Positions 12,401 to 25,161 of a stretch of DNA of 64,000 nucleotides are shown here, one piece after another. The translations under genes and the position numbers were made by a program. Under the pieces are notes generated by a model. It made no database searches. It saw only the letters and a program-made list of their open reading frames with translations, and had not been told where the DNA came from. This stretch comes from Thalassia testudinum. Taxonomy: Eukaryota; Streptophyta; Magnoliopsida; Alismatales; Hydrocharitaceae. Position 1 is the first letter of the stretch; the number at the start of each line of letters is the position of its first letter. The DNA is taken from NCBI GenBank assembly GCA_037157565.1, contig JAZHRO010000012.1, positions 58,519,501-58,583,500 on the forward strand. Reading direction: 5' to 3'.

Positions 12401-13204
12401 CTCATACATTTCTTTCCTTCTCATATGCTACCTCCATAATATATATAAAAATCATAAAAAGTGAAAAAACCCTAAAAATACTAAAAATCCCTTATATGAT
12501 ATGTATATAAGTGTATATTTAAGCTATATAGTAAGCTATTAACCTATAAGTGAATGATACATATTTATAAGATAAATAACTTAAGTATACATTGTATAAT
12601 GTAAATTAAGTATTTAAGTTAGATGGTACTATATATAACTAAATTATATAACTAATTATTAAGTAAACTAATTTATATGTACTAAATAAGCTATATAAAT
12701 TAGTAAACACATAAATAACCATATTAAGTTATAATATTGTATATATATATATTTATATATATATTATAAACATATTAAATCCTGTATTTTAATTTAATTA
12801 CATTTACAGAATAAATACTTAATTTATTAAGTTAATAGTTAAGTTATTAGATTAAATTAAAAGAAATTAGTAGTTTAAGTTAAAACTAAGTTAACTAATT
12901 CTGTTGAGTTATACTACTATATTTTAAGTAAATTAACCTAATTTAAGTATATTTATAATGTTTATACTATTTAAACCTAATTTACAAATAAAATAGTCTA
13001 AAATTGCATTAATTAAACGTAAATAAAATAGGAATAAAGCTTGTAAAATATAATAAAAATATCTATTAAATACTTTAACATATTTTCTAACTCTGTATAA
13101 GGTCAATTAGACCATTTAATAACTAATTTATACGTAATTAAGGAATAAAGCCTAAAATTAAGTATGTATAAATTGTATACTTTAGTTAATTTATTTATAC
13201 AGTA

Positions 13205-13260
13205 AATATAATTAAAATTCTAAATTAATTGTACAATTAATTTAGAATTTTAATTATATT
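13205..13260. repeat. Perfect 56-bp palindrome
   Basis: Positions 13205-13232 are the exact reverse complement of 13233-13260, centred on GT|AC. The match stops at 13204/13261. Such a sequence could extrude a cruciform; its biological role is unknown. Confidence 0.95.
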
Positions 13261-13295
13261 ACAATTAAGTAGTAATATGTAAATACTTTATTATC

Positions 13296-13346
13296 CCATA
13301 ATTTATTTTTATTTTATAATAAATTATGGCCCTCGAATTGAGGGCC
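13296..13346. repeat. Two overlapping hairpins at the AT-rich/GC-rich boundary
   Basis: CCATAATTTATT (13296-13307) pairs with AATAAATTATGG (13318-13329), a 12-bp stem with a 10-nt loop. It is overlapped by GGCCCTC (13328-13334) pairing with GAGGGCC (13340-13346) across a 5-nt loop. Function unknown. Confidence 0.85.
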
Positions 13347-14550
13347 AAAATCACGAATTTGTGTGCACAGTTGTTGGATTTCCAGCGCTACGCAGGCGCT
13401 AGAATAGCGTCACATCGTCAGATAAAAAGCGCTTTCAGCGCTTTATATTGTTTTTGGTGTTTAGGATGCTTAGTCGTCACGGGAATTGGGCACCCGAAAC
13501 AGCCGAACATCCTATACATTCTCATGATTCTGAGCATATCTGAGCTTTGTGTGGCCAGGGGCTGGTGTGTGCTGTGCGAGGGCTTGATTAAGCTCAAATC
13601 TGTGTGAAAAACATACTTAAATGTCCTAATTAAGAAATTAGGGTGCGCTTAGTAGAGGTCTGATCCCACTCTCGGATGTTATGTATTCCTCGAAAAGTGT
13701 GCCCGCCAATTAAACACATTTTGCTAAATAATAAGACCCTAATGACTTGTTAACAGAGAAGAAAAAGAACAAAGAGAAAGTTAATAAGTAAAAGAAGAGA
13801 AGAACACAGAGGAGATTTAAGAAGTTAAAGAAGGAGATATGTGTATGTATCATATTTAACGTATATCCGAATGGATAGTATATGTAAATAAATAAGTATA
13901 AGATAAATAATTAGTATATGTATAAGCAGTATAATTATATATATATATGTATATATGTAACTTCATATTTTTACTGATGGAATAAAACATCACTAAAGGT
14001 GAAATAAATGTCGCTATTGACCCTAGTTTCTACTTTAGAGTTTGTATATAATTTTTCTGGGGTCCAAAGACATTTATATCTGTCACTGTAGCTACTATAT
14101 ATGTTACTGTAAACGTTAGCATATTAAGTTAAGTAAGTATGACATGTATTATTAGTTAGTATTGTATATATATGTAAGTATTAGTAATATAACTTATAAG
14201 TAGATAATATAGAGTATGTCTATGAAGTGTTTGATGCTTATTTGTAATTAGTATTTGCAAGCATTTTAATTGATTCTTTTTGTATATAATTAAACCATTC
14301 AATCATTCATTCATTCTTTATTGTACATAAAACTTATCTTTTTGGAATTAAAGAATAATCTTTGACTTAGAGAGTGATGTATATCAATAACTGCCTCCCA
14401 GTGAACGACTTAGAATAAATCAGTAAAAACTATATAAATTAAATAATAATTGATGTGATAATTATTTGTATTTGTGACATATATTACAACAATGATATAT
14501 TTTTGATACGAATCATGATTAGTCGATCACCTTACATTTTTTTTTTGATA

Positions 14551-14580
14551 CTGTTGTCGGGGTTCAAAACCTGACAACAG
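14551..14580. repeat. 30-bp imperfect palindrome
   Basis: CTGTTGTC pairs with GACAACAG over 8 bp, with partial inner pairing GGTT/AACC. It lies just outside the right arm of the large inverted repeat and may be related to the end of that repeat. Confidence 0.7.
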
Positions 14581-14639
14581 CATTTATGTGAAGCGATAAT
14601 TAATTGATTAATTTGACTAAATAAGCAACATCGCAAACA

Positions 14640-15055
14640 ATTACACTAAATCATATCACAAACCAAACCAACATTAACAGGTCCCTAGAGGTTTTAAAAT
14701 AAATGAAACATTATGAGTGGAGGACCTAAATGTGAAACTCTTAATGCAAGGTCATAATGATGTCTAAATGCAACAAGTTTTTATTGAAGCTTAATTGAAC
14801 ATAGTAGAAGTTAATTGCACTCTTAATTTGAAGTATTGAGCTCAATTATGTGTTCAATTTGCAATTGGATCACCATTTTATATTTATTAATAGAATATCT
14901 CAATAAATATCCTAATTTTGCATTTTTAACACAGATTTAGTATTTTAGGTCTTTTCTGTTAATTCTCACACTTAATCCATTTCATGTATTAATTTGATAG
15001 TGTTTAACTTAGTTTCTAACTTAACTTGGACATTTTAGTTATAAAGAGCCACACC
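14640..15055 (-). repeat. Right arm of the large dispersed inverted repeat
   Basis: Reverse-complement relative of 9535-9960. The arms are about 4.7 kb apart. Shared anchors on the minus strand include GAGATATTCTATT and AATGGTGATCCAA. Outer flanks beyond the arms show no similarity, so the boundaries are probably near those given. Confidence 0.65.
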
Positions 15056-15060
15056 TCATC

Positions 15061-15474
15061 AGTTTGTTCCGTAAATGGTTATCTTATCACCTTGAAGCCC
15101 ACTTTGCTTAGGGATATTCGATGGTATATCTCAATCAGAGGGATATTTCATGGGATAACTTCTGTAATGAGTGAGATAAAACTTAATTATTACATCAACT
15201 TAAAATATGCCAACTCTCAATTTATCCCACTACATCATACTGACATCAACATATATTAAAATATATCTACTCTAATATAATATATCAATTAACATATAAT
15301 TATTAGGTCACATCAATCCATCTCACTCTCATATCATAATACTAAAATGTTACCCGCTAAATCACGTCAACGTACCTATCATTTCTATCTTACTACACAA
15401 TCAAACACCTTTGCCAATTCAACGCACCAAAACTTACCTTGGGATAGAAGTTGCCCCAAGCAAATGCACCCTTA
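15061..15474. other. Unclassified AT-rich spacer
   Basis: Nothing recognised apart from a TA-rich run near 15240-15310. Confidence 0.4.
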
Positions 15475-15736
15475 GGCCCCGTTTGGTAAGGGGAATGAGT
15501 TTGTGGAATAAGTTGATAGAGTAAAATAAATGGTGGAATAAGTAAGTTAACCCGTTTGGATGTTTTGACAGGTTAAAGTTATTTCACAAAAAAAGTGAAA
15601 TAACTTTACCCTTGGTTAAATCTACTTAACTCGACGTAAATAAGAGACGAATTAAGTGACAGATTAAATAATTAACCTCGACATAAATAGGAGGCGAGTT
15701 AAGTGACAGATTAAATACTTAACCTGCCAACCAACA
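15475..15736. mobile_element. hAT-like MITE (copy 1)
   Basis: Begins GGCCCCGTTTGGTAAGG, the typical opening of many plant hAT-type MITEs, and ends CTGCCAACCAACA, an imperfect inverted match. Flanked by the near-identical 8-mers CACCCTTA (15467-15474) and CAACCTTA (15737-15744), 7 of 8, which fits an 8-bp hAT duplication. It shares GGAATAAGT-type internal motifs with the element at 20437-20657. It encodes nothing. Confidence 0.55.
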
Positions 15737-18700
15737 CAACCTTAATGTGATACAAGTTATCCTCTTTGAATACTGAATAGATACATAGGTTGTTCCACAA
15801 TTGAACCCTCTTAGCTACAAAAAAGCTTAGAGGTTAACCTTTTCACACAAAAGTTTTCACATAAAATCTTTCTTAAATAGGGCTATCAAGAATAATTATT
15901 TAATAGAGTTTTATATGCATGCTCTTGGAATCATTTGTAATCACACCAACACCTATCATTTCGTATTATTTGTATAGATATTCCTAAAAACTACTTGAAG
16001 GTAGGTAGTGTGTAGCTCACCTACACTTAAGTTACGTGTAAATTAGGCATATTCACATGCATAATCAATGTTTTAAATTAAAAACTTAGGGATTAAAATC
16101 ATTTAGTAAAAACATAAAATGTACAAAAAATTTATTACAATCGAATGACCTTAATACCTCCATCAAGTAAGTTTAAATTTTGTAATACTTAAATCATCGA
16201 AATTGAACTCTTTCGATGTAAGAGATAAAAGTGTCGGATTAACTTAAAATTTTATACATAATATGTTCGCATGAAGTGATTTCAATCCCTAAATTTTTAC
16301 TTCAAATCATTAATTATAATGAAAGATATTAACCAAACTTTACGTGAATTATACCAAAGTAAACTTTACATGCCCCTTTTTCAAATTTCTTTATTTTAAA
16401 GAATATACAACTTCATCATATATCCTATCACAATCGACAAACTTTTGGATAGAAAAAAGACTTTTCTTTGTTAACTTCCAACAAGTACATTTCTTTGTTA
16501 TTATCAAAAGTAATAACGTTAGCCATCAAGGTTTGCAACATACAAAATAACCACAGTTTTATGTTTAGCTTCATCAATTTTGAGGGAATATGTGATAGAG
16601 GGTTACATACTTTAAAATGCAACCACTTGTAAAGGTACTAATATTAATAGTCATGGATTTTTGCACGATTGGAAATGGTTTCAAGGAGATATGTATGTAA
16701 AAGTATCTTAATAACTAAACATTGACATGGATCAAGAAATAAATTTAATTTTCAACCATTCTTCTCAACTAATGAAATATTTTGCTTTCATACCAAACTA
16801 TACTTGACACGAGTCTTAGACCTTTCAACCCAATGGAATTCTACGTAAAGTAAGTCCACTTTCAAATAGTACTACCACTACTACTTTCGTAGTCGTACGA
16901 TATGGGCGGATCTGTTGCTTTGCACATCATTCAAAAACCCAATTCAAACAACTCGTTTTTGGGAATTCGGCGGATATGTTCCACACTTACCTTACTTGGC
17001 ATCCGCCTTTTGTTTGAGAAGAGATATATATAGACATAGCAACTAAAAAGACCCCACAAGTTATTTCATGTCAATTCAAATCAATTATTTCCAAACACTT
17101 GCATCACAACCACCAATCGTTTCACCTCTTCTCCAAATTAGATGTGTAACAACAACGCCATCGATCAACCGCTCATTTGGCCGATGCAATCGATTCCTTT
17201 TGTTTTTTGGTTTCCTCTCTTAATGTTGTTTGTACAATTTCAGAAGCACACGAGGACACGAGCTATTTAGAAGTCAATTTATCCGATACGTATAGTTTAT
17301 ACCAAGGATCATAGTCGAAACCGTGGAATGGTGTACAAGTCTTGTCTTCCCATCTTCTCTGACCCATCAAGTTTGATCCACGGAACGAAATGAAAGAGTA
17401 TATTAAAGATAAGGTTTTCAAATGTGGAGCACGTTCTTTGTAGATACCTAATCTTTGGCATCTCCAATTAGATACCCAAGTTATGTCTTTGGGATCAATA
17501 ACAATCCACATTAGTGAAAGGTCACGTGAGTAACTATAACTCGCACCATCCTAGCAACCAAGCTTTGTCATTTTTTTTTGCCAAATAAGAACCCCTTATA
17601 GGTAATTGGGGAAGATATATCCCTTAGCATCACATCCATTTCGGATAATTACAAGGCTTGAATTGGCTAAGGTGAATTGAGATAAGCCTCGGTGTGTTTC
17701 AGGATTTATAATATAAGATGAAGAAGACATATTAATAGTTTTGATGTATTTTCACCATCATTCTTTACCATCGATAAAGCCTTTAAAGTAAGAAATTTTA
17801 GATGTTAGGTTTGTGAGTGGAATCCACTGAATAATTAGGGATAAAAACATACTCTAAAGTGAAGAATAGGCTGTGAGCAAATTTGTATTTAAATTGAAAT
17901 GGGATCTTTCTCGGAAAAGGGAATTACTTGGAAAACTCAGTGTGCCTTTCTACTGAGAAAGTACAAACCGTAGTGTAATTTTCCAATTATGACATGTAGC
18001 TATATATAATAAATGTATTAGTATATTAGCATGGGGGTTTACATATATGTCCCCATAAAATATCGATGTTACATAGATTTCTTTTTTTCCAATTATATGC
18101 ATAACCCGGCAAAGTTGATACCTTTTACATAAAGCTTGTAATTAAGTTACAACAAAAAATTCTAGATTTTTGTTAGAAAAATGTCAAGAAGAAAATACTT
18201 TTTCCTCTTCCTCATAAGTGGATATTCAAACTATTGTCGATCACTACTTTGTTTGAGCTTGATGGCAAGAGGTGTTCTATTTAAAATCTTGATTAAATCT
18301 TAGGAGATCAAATAGATAATAATATCGTGATTAACCTCACCTCATATATGGTCAGCATATAAACTTATATTCATGGAAGGGTATAAATGTGAAATTGAAT
18401 AATCTTATGAGTTTATCCATGTAAATACAATAAGTCAAAGGGCATACATGTAATATTGAATATCCCTAGGAACATGCAAATAAAAATATGTCTATAAATT
18501 AAATGTCTTTCTAAATGGGAGAATGCCTTTGTAAACCACCACAGGTCCAGCATGAACCCCTTGGTGGTTCCTCCTCACGACACCAGAGTGATACACCACC
18601 AGCTTCGGCCCAAATTTGATTAACATACGTCAGCTAGTAATTAATCTATGTTAGCCCACATATCATCGAGGCAACTGCCTGACCCCATGTGGATGTTGTG

Positions 18701-20436
18701 AAATAGAAATCAAATGATAGGCGCCGATATCTCACTGCACGTATCGTATGAGGTTCGTGGGTATAGAGAGAGTTCCTTTGAATTAAAATTAGTCAAGTAA
18801 TCACATGAAAATAAGATACGATAGTTGGTCACCTAATTTTAATTTCACAAAGATATACGTTTAAGGAGAAAATGAAAATACTCAAAATATGTAGTAAGTG
18901 GCATATATAAATTTAATAAACAGTACAAGTATTGTTATTTTTTACTCGGGTTACTTGCCCACATGTGGGAGCTGCGAATCATCTTTTGTAGGTATTTGAG
19001 TTGTCGTTGCAGCCATCAGTCAATCAAGGAATCCCGAGACCTCTAGGATTCTCTCTCGTGTAACGGATGAGGACGTTACGACTACGTTGCGTGCATTACC
19101 CATGTCATCCAATTTCATCGGGTGATGGTTTGTTGATTACGTCGATAGCTTGCCGACAAATATTTGCTGGGAAGATTTATCGATATCGGTGACTAATTCT
19201 TTGGTCAATCAGTTGATTTCGAGAGGTCGATTAATTTTTTAATTGAGTCTCTTGAGTCAAGTATTGAATCCAATTGCTTGAATTAAGTAGGCGGATCATC
19301 AACTAGACATTTGCCCATTCGACATTCTATTTTAGGGTTATTTTGGCCTATTCTTTGAGCCTTCGTAGACCTTTGTTGGTAGGATTTTGAAGGATACTTT
19401 TCTTCTCTCGTCGCATAATATTTTTGGTTATTGCAACAAAGAAGGATGGATTGTCATCATTCCTATGGCCACATGGTTGGAACGTAGCTGTTTTCATGCG
19501 GTAGAAAGTTTATTTTGATATTAACCAATGGGTTAACATATAGCATGGTATGATACCTAAAAATGGGTAAATTTCATTTGATCCGCATCCATGTCCCTTT
19601 TGTAAAAGAGGAGAACCTTAGTCACCATTGATCAACAGTTAAAAGGCTCCAATTGAAATGAAATTGGATTCCTGTTGAGTTTTAACATTTTGCAATCTAT
19701 CAAGTTGATGCTGCGATAGATCTTGGAGCTCTTGCGATAGGTAGGTTGTCTCTAGAGTTACGTACAGGTTGAGTTGGGTCCTAATCCATGTCCCATCTCA
19801 ATTTCCACAAGTGAAGATTTTTTTAGCCCAACCCTTAATCTATCCTAGTATCTAATCTAAACCAATTAAGTGCATAAAAATAAGTCATGATAGGTCAGGT
19901 TAAAAGCGATTGTTGACTAGTGAAATTAATGGATTTTTTTGTATATATTTTCATATTTGGTTTCTATCATGACATATCTTTTTAAGACATTTGACATGCC
20001 ACGATATAATGTTAAATTTTTTTTTTTCTTGTAATGTTTGTTTGAATCGTTGTTAATGTCTTAACGTTTTATTTGCACACTTTGCTGTTTGTTTGAGCAT
20101 TTCGACTGTATGGTTTATAAAGATGTTTTATTCTTTCCACATATCCATTTTTATCTTTCAATCTCTACCATTAGATTGTGAAAAAGACTATACTAGGAGC
20201 GAACCGATGCTGATCACAGCCATTCACTGCACCGTGTCACTGTGATAAAAAAAGGTGAACTATTCCCTACCATTGTAGTAGGAAGAAAAGGCTAAAACTA
20301 GGAAAAATAATTGAGCATCCAAGGCTTCAAAAATGCTGGAAATTGAACCGTATGATTTGGTACTCTTCCATTTAGCTCTTGAAAGTGATGAGAAACTGTT
20401 CTTTCGCTGCACTTCATGCCCATTAAACACCATTGG
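15737..20436. other. 4.7-kb stretch without a recognised gene
   Basis: Low-complexity repeats are fewer here, so the stretch may be low-copy DNA. A TATA-like TATATATAG at about 17024-17032 is followed some 110 bases downstream by a 40-codon plus frame (from 17142). A separate 82-codon minus frame covers 17263-17511 (begins MWIVIDPKDITWV). Neither shows a family I can name, and the two lie on opposite strands. No RNA gene was seen. Confidence 0.35.
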
Positions 20437-20657
20437 CTGGTGTTTGCTAGGGATAAAAGATTTGTGAAATAAGTAAAGGAATAAGAAATGTGTAGAATAA
20501 AATAGTGGAATAAGTAGATTTTGGTATTTGAAAGTTTAGGTGGCTTAAACTTATTCCACAGTGGAAGTGAAACATGTTTGTGTCGACACAAATGGATGAC
20601 GGATTAAGTGGTCAACAAACATTGAGTAAGTGCTTTAACTCACTTACCAAACACCAA
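20437..20657. mobile_element. hAT-like MITE (copy 2)
   Basis: Terminal inverted repeats GGCTGGTGTTTGCTAGGG and the complement of CACTTACCAAACACCAAC match over most positions (core TGGTGTTTG). Internal GGAATAAG motifs are shared with the copy at 15475-15736. No clear 8-bp duplication is visible at the ends, so the exact limits are uncertain. Confidence 0.5.
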
Positions 20658-21234
20658 CTTAATGTCTAAATTTGTATGTTTATCCTCTTGGATCGAGCAA
20701 ACTTAGCTCCCCCACCTAGGTCAAACTTTCTAAACTTGGTGGTTATCTTTGCTTAGGCGCGATCATTAGCCTTTCAACAAGTAGAATAATTTTCCCATAG
20801 ACGGTGTCAATTAATCGAGGTCTAAGGACTTGATCAAGACAATAAGCACATATACGGGGAAAAATTAAACTACGCTAACACTTGGGAATCGGTTATCCAA
20901 TTTCACTACAAGGGATGCACATATGAGAAAGGGATTTAATTGTCAAAGTTTTTAACTATGAGAATACTCTTGATGAGTTGCTTGAGTACAACGTGGCTAA
21001 TCAAGAGAACTCCTCTCTAGTAAAAGGCTCTCTTTTATAGGGCATGAGGCACTTACCCCTTGTGGGAGCCTATTCGGGTTGCCTTCTCGAGGGGGTATGT
21101 GAGATGTGGAAAATGATCAGGGGACTACTTGCACCTGATCGTTGGCCTTTTCCATACTTAATCCATAACCGAAGACGCAACCTTGGTAGGCATAGTAGAG
21201 CGGGTTGAACATTATACTTGGTGTGCAAGTCACA
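20658..21234. other. Unclassified LTR-like flank of the CACTA element
   Basis: A TATA-like element CTATAAAAGAG is present on the minus strand near 21029-21040, so this may be part of an old LTR. No partner or primer site is seen. Confidence 0.3.
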
Positions 21235-21237
21235 ACA

Positions 21238-21780
21238 CACTACTACATACATTACTTTTGCCGTCAGTCAATAAGCGACGCCATTGATACCGTCGTTGTT
21301 TAGATTTACCGTTGGTTACAGGGATAATCTGACATGGAAATAATGTATTACTATCGGACGGATTAGAGCTTTCGACATCGTTTTACAACCAACGGCAAAA
21401 ACAATTAGCATTGGTTATTGAATAACCGATGGTATATGTCAGTCACTTATTCTCGCCTTTACCCACCCTTTTTTTATTTACGCCGTCGTTTAATAACCTG
21501 TACCGTCGGTTATATAAGTGACAGTAAAAATATTATTACCGTCGCTTATTCTGATAACCGACGGCATAAAGTTACAAAAGTAATTTTAACAAACCTGAAA
21601 TGTTGTCGCTTATTCATATAAGCGACGGGAAAAATATTTTCCCCGTCGCACGTATGTCATCACTTATTTGAGTAAGCGACGAGATATCTGCGATGGAGAA
21701 AATATTTTTTCCATCGCTTATATAAATAATCGACGACAAATGTATAGGTTTTTTTTTTTTTTAAATTACCAGCGGATGGA
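21238..21780. repeat. CACTA left terminal and subterminal repeats
   Basis: Repeated, mostly paired motifs such as ACCGTCGGTTAT, ATAACCGACGG, CCGTCGCTTATT and ATAAGCGACGG alternate in both orientations between 21280 and 21740. In En/Spm the subterminal repeats bind the TNPA protein; that role here is by analogy. Confidence 0.85.
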
Positions 21781-21807
21781 AACTACCTACTAAACCCTAA
21801 GTTTTAG

Positions 21808-23880
21808 TTATGCTTTTATAGAAAAATAAGTAATGCAAATGAACAAAAATTTATATTTCATAAATATAAAATATAGTACATTAAAAGTTTGAAAAAGAGA
21901 TATTTGTATAAGAAAGATTACATGAAAAACATAAGAAAAGAAAATGCATAGAAATAAAAATATAGCTGCCCCAATGCCACCTCCACCACCCATGGAGTCA
22001 TCGTCATCTCGTCTACCGCTGCTGGGATCCATAGAAGATGAATACTTTGACTGACCCTTGTTCTGAATAAGGGCTATAAGCTGCTGAAGCTTATCATCCA
22101 TCATATTCATCTTATTCTGTATCTCTGTCTCTCTCTTCTCTCTCTCCTCATCTCGTCTCTATAGTGTGTTGATCTTTTGATGCAGCTAGTCGACAACACT
22201 AGATGAGACGACAACTTTTCTTCCATACTAAGTCGATAATGAGTATGCCTCCCCGCACTACGAATGAAACCACCGTGGTCTGGTGGTATCACTCTCCTAA
22301 ATGCCTCCTCTACATCCAAAGGCTACTGGATGCTATCGGAGGCCTCATCAGCGGGGGATGTACTAATCGTATCATTTGATCCTAAATATATTACACAATT
22401 TTATTATAATATATATATACAAAGTTAAAATTTTTTTTAGTTTAGGAAACTTACGTGTTTCCCTTGGTATGACTGATAAATCCACTTATGAGCACCCTCA
22501 ACTGCAGCCTTACTGTGAGAGACTTCGTAGATTTCTATCCTAGTCAATTCCATCACATCATGTGTAGCGGACTGAAAAAATAAAGACGATACAATTAATT
22601 TAAAATAACTTAAAAATTAAGTAATATGTAATTAAAGAGTAATTTTAATACTTACATAACGGCTCCGACTGTCTCGATGCTCCTTCTACCAAAACAATGG
22701 GTCAATGGTGGAGCTTTAGCCCTATTGGCCTTATTTTTTTGTGCTTGCACCTGTAGACATACATAATAATATTTTTTATGAATTTAAGATATATGAAATT
22801 AATACAATAATTTGTAATCGTTTAACCTCCATCTTTGGATTCATCCAATGCTCGCATGCCCTCTTCCAATCTTCAGGTATTACATCAGGATGGGCATTCT
22901 CCATTGCCTTCTCAGGTGAACTCTTGATCGAGAAAAACTAAATACGAAATATAAATTGTTAGAAATAATATAATACATTATGTATATAATAAAATTGTAA
23001 ATGTTTAAAAATTGTTACATTTCTCTTGATCTCCGTCCTCCAATCCCTGTGTATTTTTGCGGCATTGGGGTCATCACCCCAATCGTAACTTTGCTACATT
23101 AATTTCAACATAATATGTCAATGTTACTTTAAAATAAATTTAAGATAAAATTATAAAAGAAATAACATTTGTAAATGAAATTACCTCCAACTGACGGATA
23201 ATCTGTCTCTTCAGCTCTGCGGGCAGCTTCCTCTAGTCAAAGTAGAAAATAGGCACAATAGACTTAACAATTACTGCAACTCGACTGATAAAGCCCGGGT
23301 AATTCTCCGCCTCCCCTTTGGATCTAAGCTTAGTCGTTAATGTGGCGCCCTCAGGGATACGCTGGAGGTCTAAATTTTTTGTCTTCCCCCATCCTCTTCT
23401 TATTCTACCTGCATAAACATTAATCATATTTATTATATATTTTTCAAGGTATATAATTTAATTCTTAAAGGTATATAATTTCTTACCAAAACTTGAGCCC
23501 ACCGGTGAGGGGTCAACATGAACTGGGGACGTACTCCCCATCATCTCATCCTCCGCCTCCTCGCCCTCCTCCTCTCCCTCCTTTCCCGCCTCCTCCCCCT
23601 CCACCTCATCCGATCCTCCATCATCTAGATCATCCTCTACTCAGTCTGGGAAGGTCTAAGTAATCTCCTTCCCTTTTCCCTTCCCCCCCCGCATGTAGTA
23701 AACATGCCATGTCTCCGAGTCGTACAAAACGTGATTGGGGGGGTGGCTGAAGCTGCTGTCGAAGCAATGGTTGAGCCTGCTGTGGGGGGGTGGCTGAGCC
23801 TGAGGAGACAAATCAAGCTGCATGAAGGGCTGTGTCTCAGGAGGACCCTTTCTTTTAGATTTTTTCGCAAATAGCTTCAT
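21808..23880 (-). pseudogene. TNPA/Ptta-type CACTA protein, seven exons, broken
   Basis: The second gene of the CACTA element, of the plant transposase Ptta/En/Spm kind. Exons inferred from GT-AG borders on the minus strand: 23880-23487, 23408-23185, 23093-23019, 22937-22827, 22750-22656, 22571-22455, and 22381 to about 21808. Recognisable blocks are RRGWGKTKNLDL and GEAENYPGFISRVAV (exon 2), DWGDDPNAAKIHRDWRTEIK (exon 3), PEDWKRACEHW (exon 4), HDVMELTRIEIYEVSHSKA (exon 6) and a C-terminal coiled-coil-like DDKLQQLIALIQNK. Such proteins bind subterminal repeats. Defects: stops in exon 1, a TAG at 23233-23235 in exon 2 (YFD*RKL), and a frameshift near 22220 plus stops in exon 7. The ATG at 23880 directly follows an acceptor-like TTATAG, suggesting a further upstream exon. 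Confidence 0.8.
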
Positions 23881-25129
23881 CTATAACAAGTAAAAGTGTA
23901 ATAATTAATATAGTTAAAAATCACTAATATATAAATAATTAATGAAAAAAGTTTGCTAAACATAAAGAAAAATTATTTAAACAGAAATGAAACAAACCAA
24001 AGAAATTATTATTAATCTTTTATGTTAACATCTATTACAAAACAAAAAAGAAAAATTTAAAAATTTCGGTAGAGTTTCTTCTTAAATTTGGAGGTTTCTC
24101 TAAAAACCTGCATAGTAAAATTAAAGTGGGTACACCCTACATAAAAAAAAGTGTAAAGATAAACCACAAGTGGATATACCCTACATCCATTCAAATAAAC
24201 AATGCAGTTAATGAAAAGAAGACATGATATACAGTCTTGATGAGATCAGGAACATCCCATTCATTTAAGCTATATCATAAAACAAACCCATGAGTGAAAT
24301 CCCATTCATGAGTGACATCCCATTTATTTGTTAGGTTTCTATTTCTAAGTTTTGTTTCGTTCAGTAGTTTGCATGCTTAGAAGCTTCACTTTCATTAGTG
24401 TCTTGTCCACAAGTTTTGTTTCGTTCAGTGGGGGCTGATAAATATGTTGTTGCTAAAAGGGATGGAGTGGTTTGAATGAGCTCAGTAAATGATATGGGTT
24501 AATAATGTAATCAAAGATGTTGAGGATCACCCTTTAGATGTTGCAATTAACGCCCTCCCTAATGGGGACACATTATAAGTACTGCAGTTTGTGGAATATA
24601 GCAATCTAATCCAATGGTTACAAAAGCATGTGAATCATATGGCCTAAAAGGAGTTGGCAATACTATTTTCATGGTTTATACTATGGATTCTAAATGGAAC
24701 GCATCAAATCCATCTTTATTCTGAACAATGGACATCCTTTTGATAGGTAAATTAATAACATTCTCATAAGATCTACTAAAAGTTGGTGACTACAAGGTTT
24801 TAATCTTTATGAAGATTTAGATACTAACTAGTATGGCGTTACTAAAGAAGCCTAGTATATAAAAGTAAGATGTACAATGTCATGTGCTTAATCTATGAAG
24901 CCATATTAGCTATTTCACCAAGGAAAGAGATGCATATTCTACATTATAGAGAAAGTTGTTTTAGACAAGGGCAAGACCAATAATGAAATGGACTATTAAC
25001 TCTAAGAGGATGGTTGTACCGGGGGCTAGGCACATTATCTTCCATGGTAGATTCTAGAAGAGGACTTCCTACAACTACAAAGTTAATATATTTGTGTAGT
25101 AACATTCTAATCTAGAAAGATATTGGAAC
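23881..25129. other. CACTA spacer upstream of the TNPA-type gene
   Basis: Non-coding. It holds two units of a 43-44-bp repeat (24126-24186) described separately; otherwise nothing was recognised. Confidence 0.5.
24126..24190. repeat. Two units of the CACTA 43-bp-type tandem repeat
   Basis: GTGGGTACACCCTACAT (24126-24142) and GTGGATATACCCTACAT (24170-24186) are 44 bp apart. The same motif recurs four times at 28450-28595 on an exact 43-bp period. The preceding sequence (TTTCTTCTTAAATTTGGAGG) also matches that before the second array. Confidence 0.85.
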
Positions 25130-25161
25130 ATATCAATATAGGAATGACCAGCAATGATCAG

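Larger units (their letters stand above)
12400..14550. other. Extremely AT-rich non-coding block
   Basis: Most of the block is A+T, with (TA)n runs near 12738-12770 and 13932-13955. It is interrupted by a short GC-richer island (about 13326-13620) holding a 93-codon frame with no recognisable family. No gene is supported. Confidence 0.5.

Noticed and set aside
13326..13607. 93-codon plus frame in the GC-richer island
   Set aside because: No family signature, and its start lies within the hairpin region. Coding cannot be supported.
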